Notes under the pieces: model-generated
Database searches by the model: none
The model's input: only the letters and a program-made list of their open reading frames with translations
Told to the model about the DNA's origin: nothing
Translations under genes and position numbers: made by a program
Source of the DNA: Acidimicrobiia bacterium UBA4744
Lineage (GTDB): Bacteria; Actinomycetota; Acidimicrobiia; Spongiisociales; UBA4744
Reading direction: 5' to 3'
NCBI GenBank assembly: GCA_002403855.1
Contig: DHIO01000026.1
Span: forward strand, 122,606-158,385
DNA length: 35,780 bases
Shown here: positions 7,291-16,900 of the stretch, in pieces
Position numbering within the stretch: position 1 is the stretch's first letter
How the letters are laid out: the number at the start of each line of letters is the position of its first letter

Positions 7291-8466
7291 ATGAGTGATA
7301 TCGAACGGGCGGTAGTGATCGTGCTCGACTCCTGCGGCACCGGTGAGGCACCCGACGCGGCCGAATACGGAGATGGTGGAGCCGACACGCTCGGGCATAC
7401 CGCCGAGGCAGTCGGAGGGCTCGAGCTACCGAATCTCCAGTCTGCGGGGCTTGGCAACCTCCATCCCCACCTGCTCGGCGTGCCTCCAGCCGGCCAACCC
7501 TCCATGGCGTTCGGGAAGCTGACCGAGGCATCAGCCGGGAAAGACTCGACCACCGGCCATTGGGAACTGGCCGGGATCATCACCGATACGCCCACCGCCA
7601 CCTTCACAGATACCGGGTTCCCTGCTGAGCTGGTAGGAACGGTCGAACAGGAGAGCGGACACCGATTCATCGGGAATTACGCTGCCTCGGGAACGGTGAT
7701 CATCGAAGAGTTGGGGCAGCAGCACCTGGAAACCGGCGACCTGATCCTCTATACGTCGGCCGACTCGGTGTTTCAGATTGCCGCGCACAAGGAGGTGGTG
7801 CCGCTCGGCGAGCTCTACAGAGTGTGCGAGATCGCCCGCCGCCACTGCAATGACTACTCGATCGGCCGCGTGATAGCCCGACCTTTCGAAGGTGAGCTCG
7901 GTTCCTTTCACCGAACCTACGAGCGCCACGACTACGCGATGCCGCCCCACTCGCCAACAGTGCTCGACCATGCCTCCGACGCCGGTCTGCCGGTATTCGG
8001 CATAGGCAAGATCGAGGACTTGTTCGCAGGTCGAGGTCTCACCGAAGCCGTACACACCGAGGGTGACGCTGATGGTCTGGAGAAGACCATCGAGGCCCTC
8101 GACGAGTTTCCCCGCGGTATCATCTTCACCAACCTCGTCGATCTCGACATGCGCTACGGTCACCGGGAGAACCCGGAGGGCTATGCATCCGGCTTGGCCT
8201 TGATCGACTCGTACCTACCCGGATTGACTGCCAAGACAACAGACCGAGATCTGATGGTTTTCAGCGCCGACCACGGCAACGACCCAACGGACGGAAGCAC
8301 CGACCACACCCGGGAGTTCGTGCCACTACTGGTCCAGGCCCGAGCGGCAGGAGGTGTCGATCTCGGCGTCCGCAGGCAGTATTGCGACGTGGCCGCCACG
8401 ATCGCCGAGGCTCTCGAGCTGACCCCACCAACCCGCGGAGTTTCCTTTCTGACGGAGGTCACATGA
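7291..8466 (+). CDS. deoB: Phosphopentomutase
   Basis: DeoB interconverts ribose 1-phosphate and ribose 5-phosphate (and the deoxy forms), feeding the products of DeoA and PunA into central metabolism. The 391-residue product belongs to the alkaline-phosphatase superfamily with two metal ions. Asp13 in VIVLDSCGTG and the FSADHGNDPTDGSTDHTRE segment near the C-terminus supply metal ligands. DSTTGHWE (85-92) carries the phosphorylated threonine. The cap domain lies in between. AGGAAGGTG precedes the ATG. The stop codon overlaps the deoA start by 4 bp, so the two are probably coupled. Confidence 0.96.
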   Translation: MSDIERAVVIVLDSCGTGEAPDAAEYGDGGADTLGHTAEAVGGLELPNLQSAGLGNLHPHLLGVPPAGQPSMAFGKLTEASAGKDSTTGHWELAGIITDTPTATFTDTGFPAELVGTVEQESGHRFIGNYAASGTVIIEELGQQHLETGDLILYTSADSVFQIAAHKEVVPLGELYRVCEIARRHCNDYSIGRVIARPFEGELGSFHRTYERHDYAMPPHSPTVLDHASDAGLPVFGIGKIEDLFAGRGLTEAVHTEGDADGLEKTIEALDEFPRGIIFTNLVDLDMRYGHRENPEGYASGLALIDSYLPGLTAKTTDRDLMVFSADHGNDPTDGSTDHTREFVPLLVQARAAGGVDLGVRRQYCDVAATIAEALELTPPTRGVSFLTEVT

Positions 8467-9770
8467 CGGCTGTCGACCTGATTGAAAAGAAGCGCGACGG
8501 CGGGACACTGTCAGAAGCCGAGATCGGCTGGTTGATCAAGAACTACACAAGCGGTTCGGTCACGGATTACCAGATGTCGGCCATGTTGATGGCTGCCTTC
8601 ATCCGCGGGTTTGACGAAGCGGAGCTTTTCGCTTGGACCGAAGCCATGCTCCATTCCGGCGACGTTCTGGATCTCTCGGCGGTCGAGATGCCGAAGATCG
8701 ACAAGCACTCGACCGGCGGGGTTGGGGACAAGGTTTCGATCCCACTTGCACCAATGGTTGCTGCCTGTGGCATCGCGGTGCCGATGATGAGCGGCCGAGG
8801 GCTCGGCCATACCGGAGGGACCCTCGACAAGCTGGAGACGATCCCCGGGTTCACCACCGGTCTGGATCCGGACACGTTTGCGCGGATCCTCTCCGATACC
8901 GGTCTGGTGCTCGCAGGGCAATCGAGTACCTTGGTTCCGGCAGACCGCAAGCTCTACGCCCTACGCGATGCCACCGGAACGGTACCGTCGATACCTCTCA
9001 TCGCTTCTTCGATCATGTCCAAGAAGCTCGCCGAGGATCTCGACGGGTTGGTCCTCGACATCAAAGTCGGCGAGGGTGCCTTCATGGAGAATCAGGACGA
9101 CGCGCACGAACTCGCCGACACCATGGTCGGAATCGGCCGAACGTACGAACTCGAAGTCGTCGCGCTGTTGACGCTCATGGACACACCGCTCGGCCGTGAA
9201 GTCGGCAACGCCAACGAGATCGCCGAGTCGATTGCCGTGCTCGCCGGAGGAGGGCCTGATGACCTCGTCGAGGTCACCTACGCGCTGGGCAGCGAAATGC
9301 TGCAATTGGCAAAACTGGCCGGGGATGACGAAACGGCGCGCGGACAACTCAGGGCCGCAATCGATTCGGGTTCCGCCATGCACAAATTCGCCGAGGTCAT
9401 CGAAGCGCAGGGAGGAGATCCCCGCGTCCTCGACGACCCCGGTCTGCTCCCCAAGGCCCGATATCAAGAGGATCTTCCCGCCCCCAGCAGCGGGTTCGTC
9501 ACCGTGTGCGATGCCCTGAAGGTGGGGCTTGCGGCCATGCGGTTGGGCGCAGGGCGAGAACGCAAGGAGGATCGGATCGATCCGGCCGTCGGTATCACCA
9601 TCCTCGCCAAGCCGGGCGATCCGGTCGATGCGGGTCAGCCGCTTGCCCGGCTATCGTTCAACGACGAAGGACGCCTGGCCATGGCCCGACCGTTGCTTGA
9701 GCAAGCTTTTCAGGTGGCTGCGGTTCCGGCGGCTCGACCGCCGATGATTCTCGGGGAGGTTCGATCGTGA
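8463..9770 (+). CDS. deoA: Thymidine / pyrimidine-nucleoside phosphorylase
   Basis: This enzyme phosphorolyses thymidine, deoxyuridine or uridine to the free base and (deoxy)ribose 1-phosphate, the DeoB substrate. The 435-residue length matches the family. The alpha domain begins MTAVDLIEKKRDGGTLSEAE. The phosphate-binding motif KHSTGGVGDK is at 81-90, and the signature SGRGLGHTGGTLDKLE at 110-125. The alpha/beta domain follows, with the C-terminal part near RKEDRIDPAVG. The ATG overlaps the deoB stop (ATGA), and its own stop overlaps the punA GTG start. The motifs do not decide between thymidine-specific DeoA and broader Pdp. Confidence 0.95.
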   Translation: MTAVDLIEKKRDGGTLSEAEIGWLIKNYTSGSVTDYQMSAMLMAAFIRGFDEAELFAWTEAMLHSGDVLDLSAVEMPKIDKHSTGGVGDKVSIPLAPMVAACGIAVPMMSGRGLGHTGGTLDKLETIPGFTTGLDPDTFARILSDTGLVLAGQSSTLVPADRKLYALRDATGTVPSIPLIASSIMSKKLAEDLDGLVLDIKVGEGAFMENQDDAHELADTMVGIGRTYELEVVALLTLMDTPLGREVGNANEIAESIAVLAGGGPDDLVEVTYALGSEMLQLAKLAGDDETARGQLRAAIDSGSAMHKFAEVIEAQGGDPRVLDDPGLLPKARYQEDLPAPSSGFVTVCDALKVGLAAMRLGAGRERKEDRIDPAVGITILAKPGDPVDAGQPLARLSFNDEGRLAMARPLLEQAFQVAAVPAARPPMILGEVRS

Positions 9771-10591
9771 CGTACCACCAGATCGCTACTGCGACTGCGG
9801 CTATCACCGCCGCCACCAACCGTGAGCACCACGACCTAGCCCTGGTACTCGGTTCGGGTTTGAGCGACTACGCGACCTCTCTCCCCAATGCGGTTGAGGT
9901 TCCGTACGATCGCATTCCCGGGTTTCCGGTGCCCAAGGTCGAGGGACATGCCGGCAGCCTGATCTCCGCGGATATCGGCGGCACCAACGTGATGGTGCTG
10001 GCCGGGCGAGTGCACTACTACGAAGGCTGGTCACTCGAAGAAGTGGTATTCGGCGTCAGAACCGCCGTGGCTTCGGGTGCGGCAACCGTGGTGTTGACCA
10101 ACGCCGCCGGTGGGGTCGGTGAAGGGCTCTCGCCCGGGGATCTCGTTCTGATCAAGGATCACCTGAATCTCACTGGACACAATCCTCTCCTGGGTCCGAA
10201 CGATGCTCGCCTCGGTCCCAGATTCCCCGACCTGACCGGCCTCTACAACGCCGAGTTGCGTCTCCGGGCCAGTGAGGCTGCGGGACGAATCGGTATCGAC
10301 TTGAAGGAAGGTGTGTACGCCTGGCTGACCGGTCCTTCCTACGAAACACCATCTGAGATTCAGATGATCAGACGTTTGGGCGGCGACCTCGTAGGCATGT
10401 CCACCGTTCCGGAGGCTATAGCCATCCGCCATATGGGCAGCCGGGTCCTGGCTATCTCGTTGGTCACCAACCTCGCAGCCGGCATCTCCGCCACCCCCCT
10501 CTCCCACGAAGAGGTACAGGAAACTGCGGCTGCGGCTCGCACGCAATTCGGCAATCTGCTCGACAACCTCTTCCCCGTTCTCCTGGTTTGA
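9767..10591 (+). CDS. punA: Purine nucleoside phosphorylase (trimeric family)
   Basis: PunA cleaves purine nucleosides with phosphate to the base plus (deoxy)ribose 1-phosphate. The 274 residues match the trimeric PNP family. The phosphate loop is LVLGSGLSDY, followed by GRVHYYEG and TNAAGGV. GPSYETPSEIQ contains the conserved Glu that binds the purine ring, and SLVTNLAAG holds the Asn that favours 6-oxopurines (guanosine, inosine). The start is GTG, overlapping the deoA stop by 4 bp, with GGGGAGG at 9753-9759 as SD. It closes the upp-deoB-deoA-punA run, and a structured inverted-repeat element begins right after its stop codon. Confidence 0.96.
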   Translation: MTYHQIATATAAITAATNREHHDLALVLGSGLSDYATSLPNAVEVPYDRIPGFPVPKVEGHAGSLISADIGGTNVMVLAGRVHYYEGWSLEEVVFGVRTAVASGAATVVLTNAAGGVGEGLSPGDLVLIKDHLNLTGHNPLLGPNDARLGPRFPDLTGLYNAELRLRASEAAGRIGIDLKEGVYAWLTGPSYETPSEIQMIRRLGGDLVGMSTVPEAIAIRHMGSRVLAISLVTNLAAGISATPLSHEEVQETAAAARTQFGNLLDNLFPVLLV

Positions 10592-10631
10592 GAGACCGGC
10601 ACGCCGAAGGCCGATTCCAGGATCGGGTCTC
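10592..10631 (+). terminator. Compact multi-stem element after punA
   Basis: Immediately after the punA stop, the sequence can fold as an outer stem GAGAC/GTCTC (10592-10596 with 10627-10631). It encloses a small hairpin CGG-CACG-CCG (10597-10606) and a hairpin CCGAT-TCCAGG-ATCGG (10611-10626). There is no U-tract after it. The simplest reading is a factor-assisted terminator or an mRNA 3'-end structure separating the salvage operon from etfB. The folding is by eye. Confidence 0.4.
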
Positions 10632-10696
10632 CTCTCGGTAGCATCCGATTGTGGCGTCACGGAGGCGCCGATCGTGCTACGAGAGGAGCATCGTTC

Positions 10697-11455
10697 ATGA
10701 GAGTCGTGGTCTGCGTCAAGCAGATACCTGACCCTGCATCGCCCTTTGAGCTCGACCCGGATACCCATTTTCTCCAACGGCCGGAGGACCAGGTGCTCGA
10801 CGACACCGACCGCTACGGCGTGGAGATGGGCCTCACGATCGCCGAGCAAACGGAAGGCAGCGTCGCCCTGGTTTCCATGGGGCCCGCCGGCAGTCTGCAG
10901 GGAATCCGCCAGGCTCTGGCTATGGGCGCCGACAGGGCCGTCGTCATCGACGACCCCAACCTGCGCGGAGCCGATTCGCTGGCGACCGCCCGGGTTCTGA
11001 CCGCGGCTATCAGCCGGGAAGGCTTCGATGTTGTGATTGCCGGCACCGAGTCGACCGACGGTTACAGCGGGGTGGTCCCGCAACAGATCGCCGAGCTACT
11101 GAACGTCCCGTTGCTCAGCTTCGCCAAGAAGGTAGACCTGGAAGGGGACCGAATCCGCATCGAGCGTCAGACCGACTACGGCTTCGACCTCGTGGAGGCG
11201 GCCCCACCCGCAGTGATCACGGTCACTTCAGGCGTCGTCGAGCCTCGCTACCCGACCTTCAAGGGGATCATGGCCGCCAAGTCGAAACCGATCGATCAGG
11301 TGAGTGCCGGTGAGCTGGGTGTCACGACCGCCGCCGGTCAGGAGATCGTAGCGGTTCGGGCGGCGCCGGAACGGGCGGCCGGCGAAGTCATCGAGGATGA
11401 AGGCGACGCCCACCTACGCATCGTCCAGCTTCTCGAACAGGCAAAGGTGATCTAG
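10697..11455 (+). CDS. etfB: Electron transfer flavoprotein beta subunit
   Basis: EtfB is the AMP-binding subunit of the ETF heterodimer, which carries electrons from acyl-CoA dehydrogenases to the quinone pool through ETF:quinone oxidoreductase. The 252-residue product starts with the family pattern MRVVVCVKQIPDP, continues with DRYGVEMGL, GTESTDGYSGVVPQQIAELL and TVTSGVVEPRYPTFKGIMAAKSK, and shows the usual C-terminal recognition-loop region. GAGAGGAG precedes the ATG at 10697. etfA follows with no spacer (TAGATG). This is the classical group-1 type arrangement, suggesting beta-oxidation or branched-chain amino-acid breakdown, which fits the thiolase in the window. Confidence 0.96.
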   Translation: MRVVVCVKQIPDPASPFELDPDTHFLQRPEDQVLDDTDRYGVEMGLTIAEQTEGSVALVSMGPAGSLQGIRQALAMGADRAVVIDDPNLRGADSLATARVLTAAISREGFDVVIAGTESTDGYSGVVPQQIAELLNVPLLSFAKKVDLEGDRIRIERQTDYGFDLVEAAPPAVITVTSGVVEPRYPTFKGIMAAKSKPIDQVSAGELGVTTAAGQEIVAVRAAPERAAGEVIEDEGDAHLRIVQLLEQAKVI

Positions 11456-12418
11456 ATGGCAGTCGAGACAACATGGGTCTTCGTTGAGGAACAGGACGGC
11501 AAGCCGGCCGCCATCAGTCTGGAGTTGCTCACCAAAGCCCGCACGTTCGGCGGTGACCTGGCTGCCGTGCTTCTCGGTGCGGGTAACGAGGACCTGCTCG
11601 CACAGCTTGGTCGGTACGGAGCAAAGAAAGTGTTTCACCTGGTTACCGATGACAGACTCCCGGCGGCCGCTGCGACGGCCGCCATCGCCGACCTGGTTGG
11701 CACTCATCAGCCGGATCTTCTGCTGTTCGGGTTGACGTCGACCGACCGCGACGTAGCGGGTCGCCTCAGCGCCCGACTCGGCAAGCCGGTCATCTCCAAC
11801 GCGGTCGACGTAACCGTCGAGGGCGATGACATCGTGGTTACCAACGAGATCTTTGGGGGTACCCGGTTGGTCGATACGGTTTTTCGAGCCGGAGCTCCTC
11901 ACCTGGTGATCGCCCGACCGAAGTCCTTCGCGGCCGAGCCGGACGAAGGAGTCGCGCCCGAGCTGGTAACGGTCGCGCTTCCCGATGTTGGGCAAGCAGG
12001 GTCTGCCGTGGTCACCGGGCGTCACGTAGAGCAAAGGGAAGGCCCTCAACTCGAAGATGCCGCCATCGTCGTATCGGCGGGTCGGGGCCTGGGCTCGGCA
12101 GAGAAGCTGACGATCCTCGACGAACTCGCCGGTTTGCTGGGAGCGGCCGTGGGCGCCACCCGCGCCGTCGTTGATGCAGACTGGCTCCCCTACTCGCGCC
12201 AGGTGGGTCAGACCGGCAAAACCGTCAAGCCTGATGTGTACATCGCCTGCGGTTTGTCTGGGGCCATGCAGCATCTGGTGGGCATGAAGGACTCAAAGGT
12301 GATCATTGCCATCAACAAGGACGAGGAGGCCCCCATATTCGGGGTGTCCGATCTCGGTGTCGTCGGCGATGTACACCAGGTCCTTCCCAAATTGGTTGAA
12401 GCACTGAGAAGTCGTTAG
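11456..12418 (+). CDS. etfA: Electron transfer flavoprotein alpha subunit
   Basis: EtfA is the FAD-binding subunit that pairs with EtfB. The 320-residue product has an N-terminal adenine-nucleotide-like domain and, from about residue 200, the FAD domain. The signature (about 242-275) runs through LPYSRQVGQTGKTVKPDVY and ACGLSGAMQHLVGM, then INKDEEAPIFGVSDLGVVGD. The start codon directly abuts the etfB stop codon, with AAAGGTG inside the end of etfB as SD. No fixB-type features or extra ferredoxin domain are seen, so this is a conventional ETF, not a bifurcating fusion. Confidence 0.96.
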   Translation: MAVETTWVFVEEQDGKPAAISLELLTKARTFGGDLAAVLLGAGNEDLLAQLGRYGAKKVFHLVTDDRLPAAAATAAIADLVGTHQPDLLLFGLTSTDRDVAGRLSARLGKPVISNAVDVTVEGDDIVVTNEIFGGTRLVDTVFRAGAPHLVIARPKSFAAEPDEGVAPELVTVALPDVGQAGSAVVTGRHVEQREGPQLEDAAIVVSAGRGLGSAEKLTILDELAGLLGAAVGATRAVVDADWLPYSRQVGQTGKTVKPDVYIACGLSGAMQHLVGMKDSKVIIAINKDEEAPIFGVSDLGVVGDVHQVLPKLVEALRSR

Positions 12419-12511
12419 AAGCTTCGACGGAGGCGGACCGCACGTCACCGGTCATCCCGGCGTCCGGTCCGGTCGACAACAGAGCGGGCGCGATTGATGG
12501 AGCTTGGTCTG

Positions 12512-12528
12512 GGCTACGTTTCGTAGCC
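12512..12528. terminator. Hairpin between convergent etfA and cdd
   Basis: GGCTACG-TTT-CGTAGCC is a perfect 7-bp stem with a 3-nt loop, in the 133-bp gap where etfA (plus) and cdd (minus) converge. There is no U-tract on either side. Its position suits a bidirectional terminator. Nothing else is recognised in this gap. Confidence 0.4.
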
Positions 12529-12551
12529 GGTGAGGAACTCCGGGCCGACCC

Positions 12552-12950
12552 CTAGTCGCCGAGCCGAAACCCAAAAGGCAACAGTTCGTCGAAGGAATGC
12601 ACTCGCGGACCGCCGTCCCGTCCGGGCACGATCACGGTGCTCACCCGGAATTCGTTGAGACGCTGCCTGCACTGACCACAGGGGTAGGTTTGGTCCTCAC
12701 GGGTGGCATCGATACAGGCGACGGCCACCGCTTCGATCTTCCTCACCCCGGCCGTCGCGGCAGCCGAAATGGCACTCGCCTCGGCACAGACCCCGGACGG
12801 GTACGCGGCGTTCTCAACATTCACCCCTTGATAGAGGTTGCCGTCCTCGCCCACGGCAACTGCTCCGACCCGGAAACGCGAATACGGGGCATACGCGTTC
12901 TCGGCTACGGACCGGGCTGCTTCGAGCAATTCCTCTGCCGTGTAGGTCAT
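12552..12950 (-). CDS. cdd: Cytidine deaminase
   Basis: Cdd deaminates (deoxy)cytidine to (deoxy)uridine, feeding pyrimidine salvage together with deoA and upp. The 132-residue tetrameric-type enzyme has the substrate motif NVENAAYPSGVCAEASAI, with zinc ligand Cys55 and proton-shuttle Glu57, and PCGQCRQ with zinc ligands Cys91 and Cys94. In most homologues the CAE is followed by Arg (CAERxA), which balances zinc-site charge; here it is Ala58. The ATG overlaps the ftsY stop by 4 bp, so expression is probably coupled to ftsY and smc, although function links it to the salvage genes on the other strand. Confidence 0.95.
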   Translation of the reverse strand: MTYTAEELLEAARSVAENAYAPYSRFRVGAVAVGEDGNLYQGVNVENAAYPSGVCAEASAISAAATAGVRKIEAVAVACIDATREDQTYPCGQCRQRLNEFRVSTVIVPGRDGGPRVHSFDELLPFGFRLGD

Positions 12951-13942
12951 GCATCCTCCAGGAGTGCGTCCACAAAAGTGACCGGCTCAAAGCGGATCAG
13001 ATCGTCCATTCCTTCGCCGATACCGATGTACTTGACCGGAACTCCGAGCTCCTGCTCCACGGCTATGGCCACCCCACCACGCGCCGTCCCGTCCAGCTTG
13101 GTGAGCACGATGCCCGTGACGCCGACGGCCTCTGTGAACTGCCGAACTTGCGCGATTCCGTTCTGCCCGGTGGTCGCGTCGAGAACGAGGAGCACCTCGT
13201 CGATGTTTCCCGCTTCGCGGGCCATCACTCGAACTACCTTGCCAAGCTCATCCATCAGATTGGCCTTGGAGTGAAGTCGACCGGCGGTATCGACGATCAC
13301 AACGTCCCGACCGCGCGCCCGGGCTGCCTGGTACGCATCAAAGGCCACCGAAGCCGGGTCGGCGCCGGCCTGGCCGCCGACGACTTCGACGCCCACTCGG
13401 TCGGCCCACGTGCGCAGCTGTTGGTCGGCGGCGGCACGAAACGTGTCGGCAGATCCCAACAGCGGTTCCATCCCCCGCTTCTTCATTCGGTTCGCCAGCT
13501 TGGCGATGCTGGTGGTTTTCCCGGTACCGTTGACACCCACCACGATCACCACTGCCGGATGTCCTTCGAGCATCAGATCTCTATCGTCCCGGTCGAGCAC
13601 CTGGATCAACTCGTCCCGGAGCGCACCCCGTGCCTCCTCGGCATTTGCAGGATTGCTTCCCCGCACCCGATCAACCACCTCCGTACTGGCCGACACGCCG
13701 ACATCCGCTGCGATGAGGGCCTCTTCGAGCCCTTCCCAAAAGGCGGCGTCCACCGCCCCCGCGAACAACGATCGAAGCCGCCCGGATAGTGCTTCCCGGG
13801 TCTTCGCCAGTCGAACTGCAAGCGAAGGCACCTGGACGGCCGTCGGTGTCGCTCCGCCGGCCGGTGTGCGGCGAGCGCGCGCTACCAGAACGACCGCCAG
13901 GACAACCGCCAGCGCAATCAGGATGATGTAGATCGGATCCAT
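12947..13942 (-). CDS. ftsY: SRP receptor FtsY with N-terminal membrane anchor
   Basis: FtsY is the SRP receptor GTPase that docks Ffh-ribosome complexes at the membrane. The 331 residues start with one hydrophobic segment (about 4-22) followed by ARARR, so it is membrane-anchored from the N-terminus. This differs from the long acidic A domain of E. coli FtsY and agrees with actinobacterial forms. The NG domain follows: P-loop GVNGTGKTT (136-144), SADTFRAAA (164-172), DTAGRLH (218-224), TKLDGTARGG, and the C-terminal GIGEGMDDL. smc lies upstream on the same strand, 36 bp away. The 3' end overlaps cdd. Confidence 0.96.
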   Translation of the reverse strand: MDPIYIILIALAVVLAVVLVARARRTPAGGATPTAVQVPSLAVRLAKTREALSGRLRSLFAGAVDAAFWEGLEEALIAADVGVSASTEVVDRVRGSNPANAEEARGALRDELIQVLDRDDRDLMLEGHPAVVIVVGVNGTGKTTSIAKLANRMKKRGMEPLLGSADTFRAAADQQLRTWADRVGVEVVGGQAGADPASVAFDAYQAARARGRDVVIVDTAGRLHSKANLMDELGKVVRVMAREAGNIDEVLLVLDATTGQNGIAQVRQFTEAVGVTGIVLTKLDGTARGGVAIAVEQELGVPVKYIGIGEGMDDLIRFEPVTFVDALLEDA

Positions 13943-13978
13943 CGATACCTCGGACGGAAGTAGAGCGTGATTCTACGG

Positions 13979-16900
13979 TCAAACGGCGGCCGGTACGTCC
14001 GCCATTCGCTTTGCCACGACTTGGGAGGAGCCACCGGGCTCCATCGTGACACCGTAGAGCACGTCGGCGGCTTCCATCGTCTTCTGCTGGTGGGTAACGA
14101 TAGCCAGCTGGGCAGATCCCCGGAACTGGTCCACGAGTCGGAGGAATCTTCTCAGGTTGGCGTCGTCCAGCGCAGCTTCGACCTCATCCAAGATGTAGAA
14201 CGGACTCGGATGAGCCTTGAAGACTGCAAACAGGAAGGCCAGGGCGGCCAGGGACTTCTCCCCACCCGAGAGCAACGACAGCCGGTTGACCCTCTTCCCC
14301 AGGGGCTGGGCTTCCAGATCGACACCCGACGTGAGCGGCTGATCGGGATCGGTGAGACGCAACCGGCCTTTGCCGCCTGGGAAGAGAATCGTGAATTGAT
14401 CCGCGAAATGTCCGGAAACCTCCTCGAAGGCCGTAAGGAATGTTTGCACGATTCTCTCATCGAGGGCCACGACGACCTTGCGTAGTTCCGCTCGCGATTG
14501 CTCGAGGTCCTCGAGCTGCGAAGCAAGGAAGTCGTGTCGTTCTGCCAGCTCGCGATACTCGTCGGCTGCCAACGGGTTGATGGGGCCCATCCGTCGCAGT
14601 TCCGCCTGCAGGGTTTCCAGCAATTCAACAGGCTCCATATTGCCCTCGATTTCCGGCGCCACGGCCGCAAGAGCCTCCGCCTCGGTGGCATCCGCGTCCC
14701 GCCGCAGACCTTCGGCTACGGCTTCTCTGCGCATCCGCAACTCGGTCTCCTCGAGTGCCAAGCTCGACAAGCGGTCTTTTCTCCTGTCTATGGAGCTGCG
14801 CAGCTCTTCAAAACGGGTCCGGGCTTCCGACAATTCGGCTCCGGCTTCACCGGCTTCCCGTCGCAGGTCGCGTTGACGGTCTCGCAATGTTTCGATATGG
14901 CACCGCACGGCCTCGAGTGCTCGACGGGCGGCTTCCTCGACATCGGCCAGACGTCCCACCCGGCCCGGGTCAACGGGCCGCGCCGATTGTTCTTGCAGTT
15001 CGCCACGAACTTCTCGCAGACGGCGTTCGAGCAACCGGCGGCGCTCGACGATCGCACCGTAGGCGGTGGCGGCCTCCTGCCGGTTTCTGCCTGCTTCCGC
15101 CTTGGCACCTCCGACGACCCGGCGTCTGGCGGCGAGTTCGTCCCAGGCCTGCTGCCGTTCGGCTTCTTCTCCCTCGAGTGCCGTCAGACGCCCCCGCAGC
15201 TCTTCGATGTGCGTCTCCCGCTCGGCCTCCGAATCGAGCAGGGTCGTACGACGGTCCTCCAACCTGACGATTTCTGCCTCAGTCGCCGACCGGCCGCGCT
15301 CCAAACGGTCGAGTGCCTCGGTGGCACCAGAGATGAGCGCTTCGATCGACTCGAGGGCTTCCAGGGCGCTTCGCTCCTCTCGCCGGGACTCCTCGAACGA
15401 TCTGGTCCGGGCCGTCAAGATGCTCTCTCCCCTGGCAAGATTCCGTTCGGCCTCCTCGAGGTCGGCGAGGGCCGCCTCGACCATCGCCGGACTGGCGCCG
15501 TCGGGTTGAGCAACCCGCACGCCGAAGGAGCCGATGACGTCGCCCTCGGGGGTCACCGCTCGGATTTCGGGGTGTAGCTCGACGAGCTTCCAGGCGGCCG
15601 ACCATCCGTCGGCGACTATCACGTCACCCACCAGGAGTGCCGCCAGGTCGGGGTCCGAGTTGGGTCCGAGCACATCGGCAAGCGCATCGACCCCCCCTTC
15701 GGCAGCGACCGACCGGGCGGGCACATCTCGGCGGCCTGGTCGTCCGGTCACCAAGGGGATGCCGCCCAAACCTTGCGCCTTGAGATCCGAAACCGCCTCC
15801 ACCATGCGCCCGGCCGACTCGACGGCCAGCGCATCGCTCCACGGCCCGAGTGCAGCATCGACCGCCGCGGCCAGCCGCTCCGGGATGTCGAGCATCGCCG
15901 CGAGCGTGCCCAAGACACCGGCTCGTCCGGCGGCACGTGCACGCGCTCGCGGGTCGGCCGGACCGGCAGCGGAGCCCTCCATTGCTTCGGCCCGGGCCCG
16001 GGCGGCGGCAACGGCGAGCCTCGCCTCGCTCACGTTCTCTTCCGCTTCCTGCCAGCCCTCCTGTTCAGCGGCGCGAACCTGCGCAGCCGTCTCGTATCGC
16101 CTTTGGACGGTTTCCGTTTCCGTGTCCAGGCTTCGGATCTCCCGACGAAGTTCTTCCGTCTCGTCTGCTTCGGTCTCGAGGTGGGCATGGAGGACCTCGA
16201 GCCTGCGTCCGATGTCCCGTTCTTCGCGCCCATCACGCACGGCAACGCCCTCGAGAGCGCTGAGATTGCCCCTCACCACGGCGGCAGCTCCCTCCATCGA
16301 CAAGCCCTCTTGCTCGGCCAGGGACCGCTCCTCATCATCAAGTGCCTGAACCACCCGTTCGGCCCGCTCGGCTTCCTGAGAGGCCCGCCGCTCCTGGTCG
16401 GCCGACCGGCCCAGCTCGACCTCCAGTTGGAGCGCTTCGTCTTCGAGGTCTCGCCGTCGCTCACCGGCACCCTGCATCCTGGCCTCGGCGGCCCTTCGCC
16501 GCTCATGGGCGACCTGCCCGATGCGGCGCAAACGCTCGGCAGTCGTCTCGAGATGCGCCGCAGCCGCCGTATCGCGATCGAGCGCCCGGCCCGCTTCTCC
16601 GGCGGCAGCCGCCAGCGGATCCAGGCGGGCCTCCAACTCTCTGCGCTCACGTTCGGCTTCCGCCAGTTCTGCCCGCAGGGTGTTCTCCTCCGACGCAACC
16701 AGTTCGCTGCGGCCGCGGATCTGGCGCAACTCTTCGCCTCCGAGGTGAAGATGGAGGCTTCGCAGGTCGCTCCGGACGGAGTCGTAACGCTCGGCCGCCC
16801 GGGCCTGGCGCCGGAGCGGTCGCATCTGTCGCTTCAGTTCCTGGAGGATGTCCCGCAGACGGAGAACATCGGCATCCGTTCGCTCCAGGCGGCGTACCGC

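Noticed and set aside
14498..15577. A 359-codon open frame antisense to smc
   Set aside because: It is covered by the smc coiled-coil and hinge coding sequence; shadow frame.
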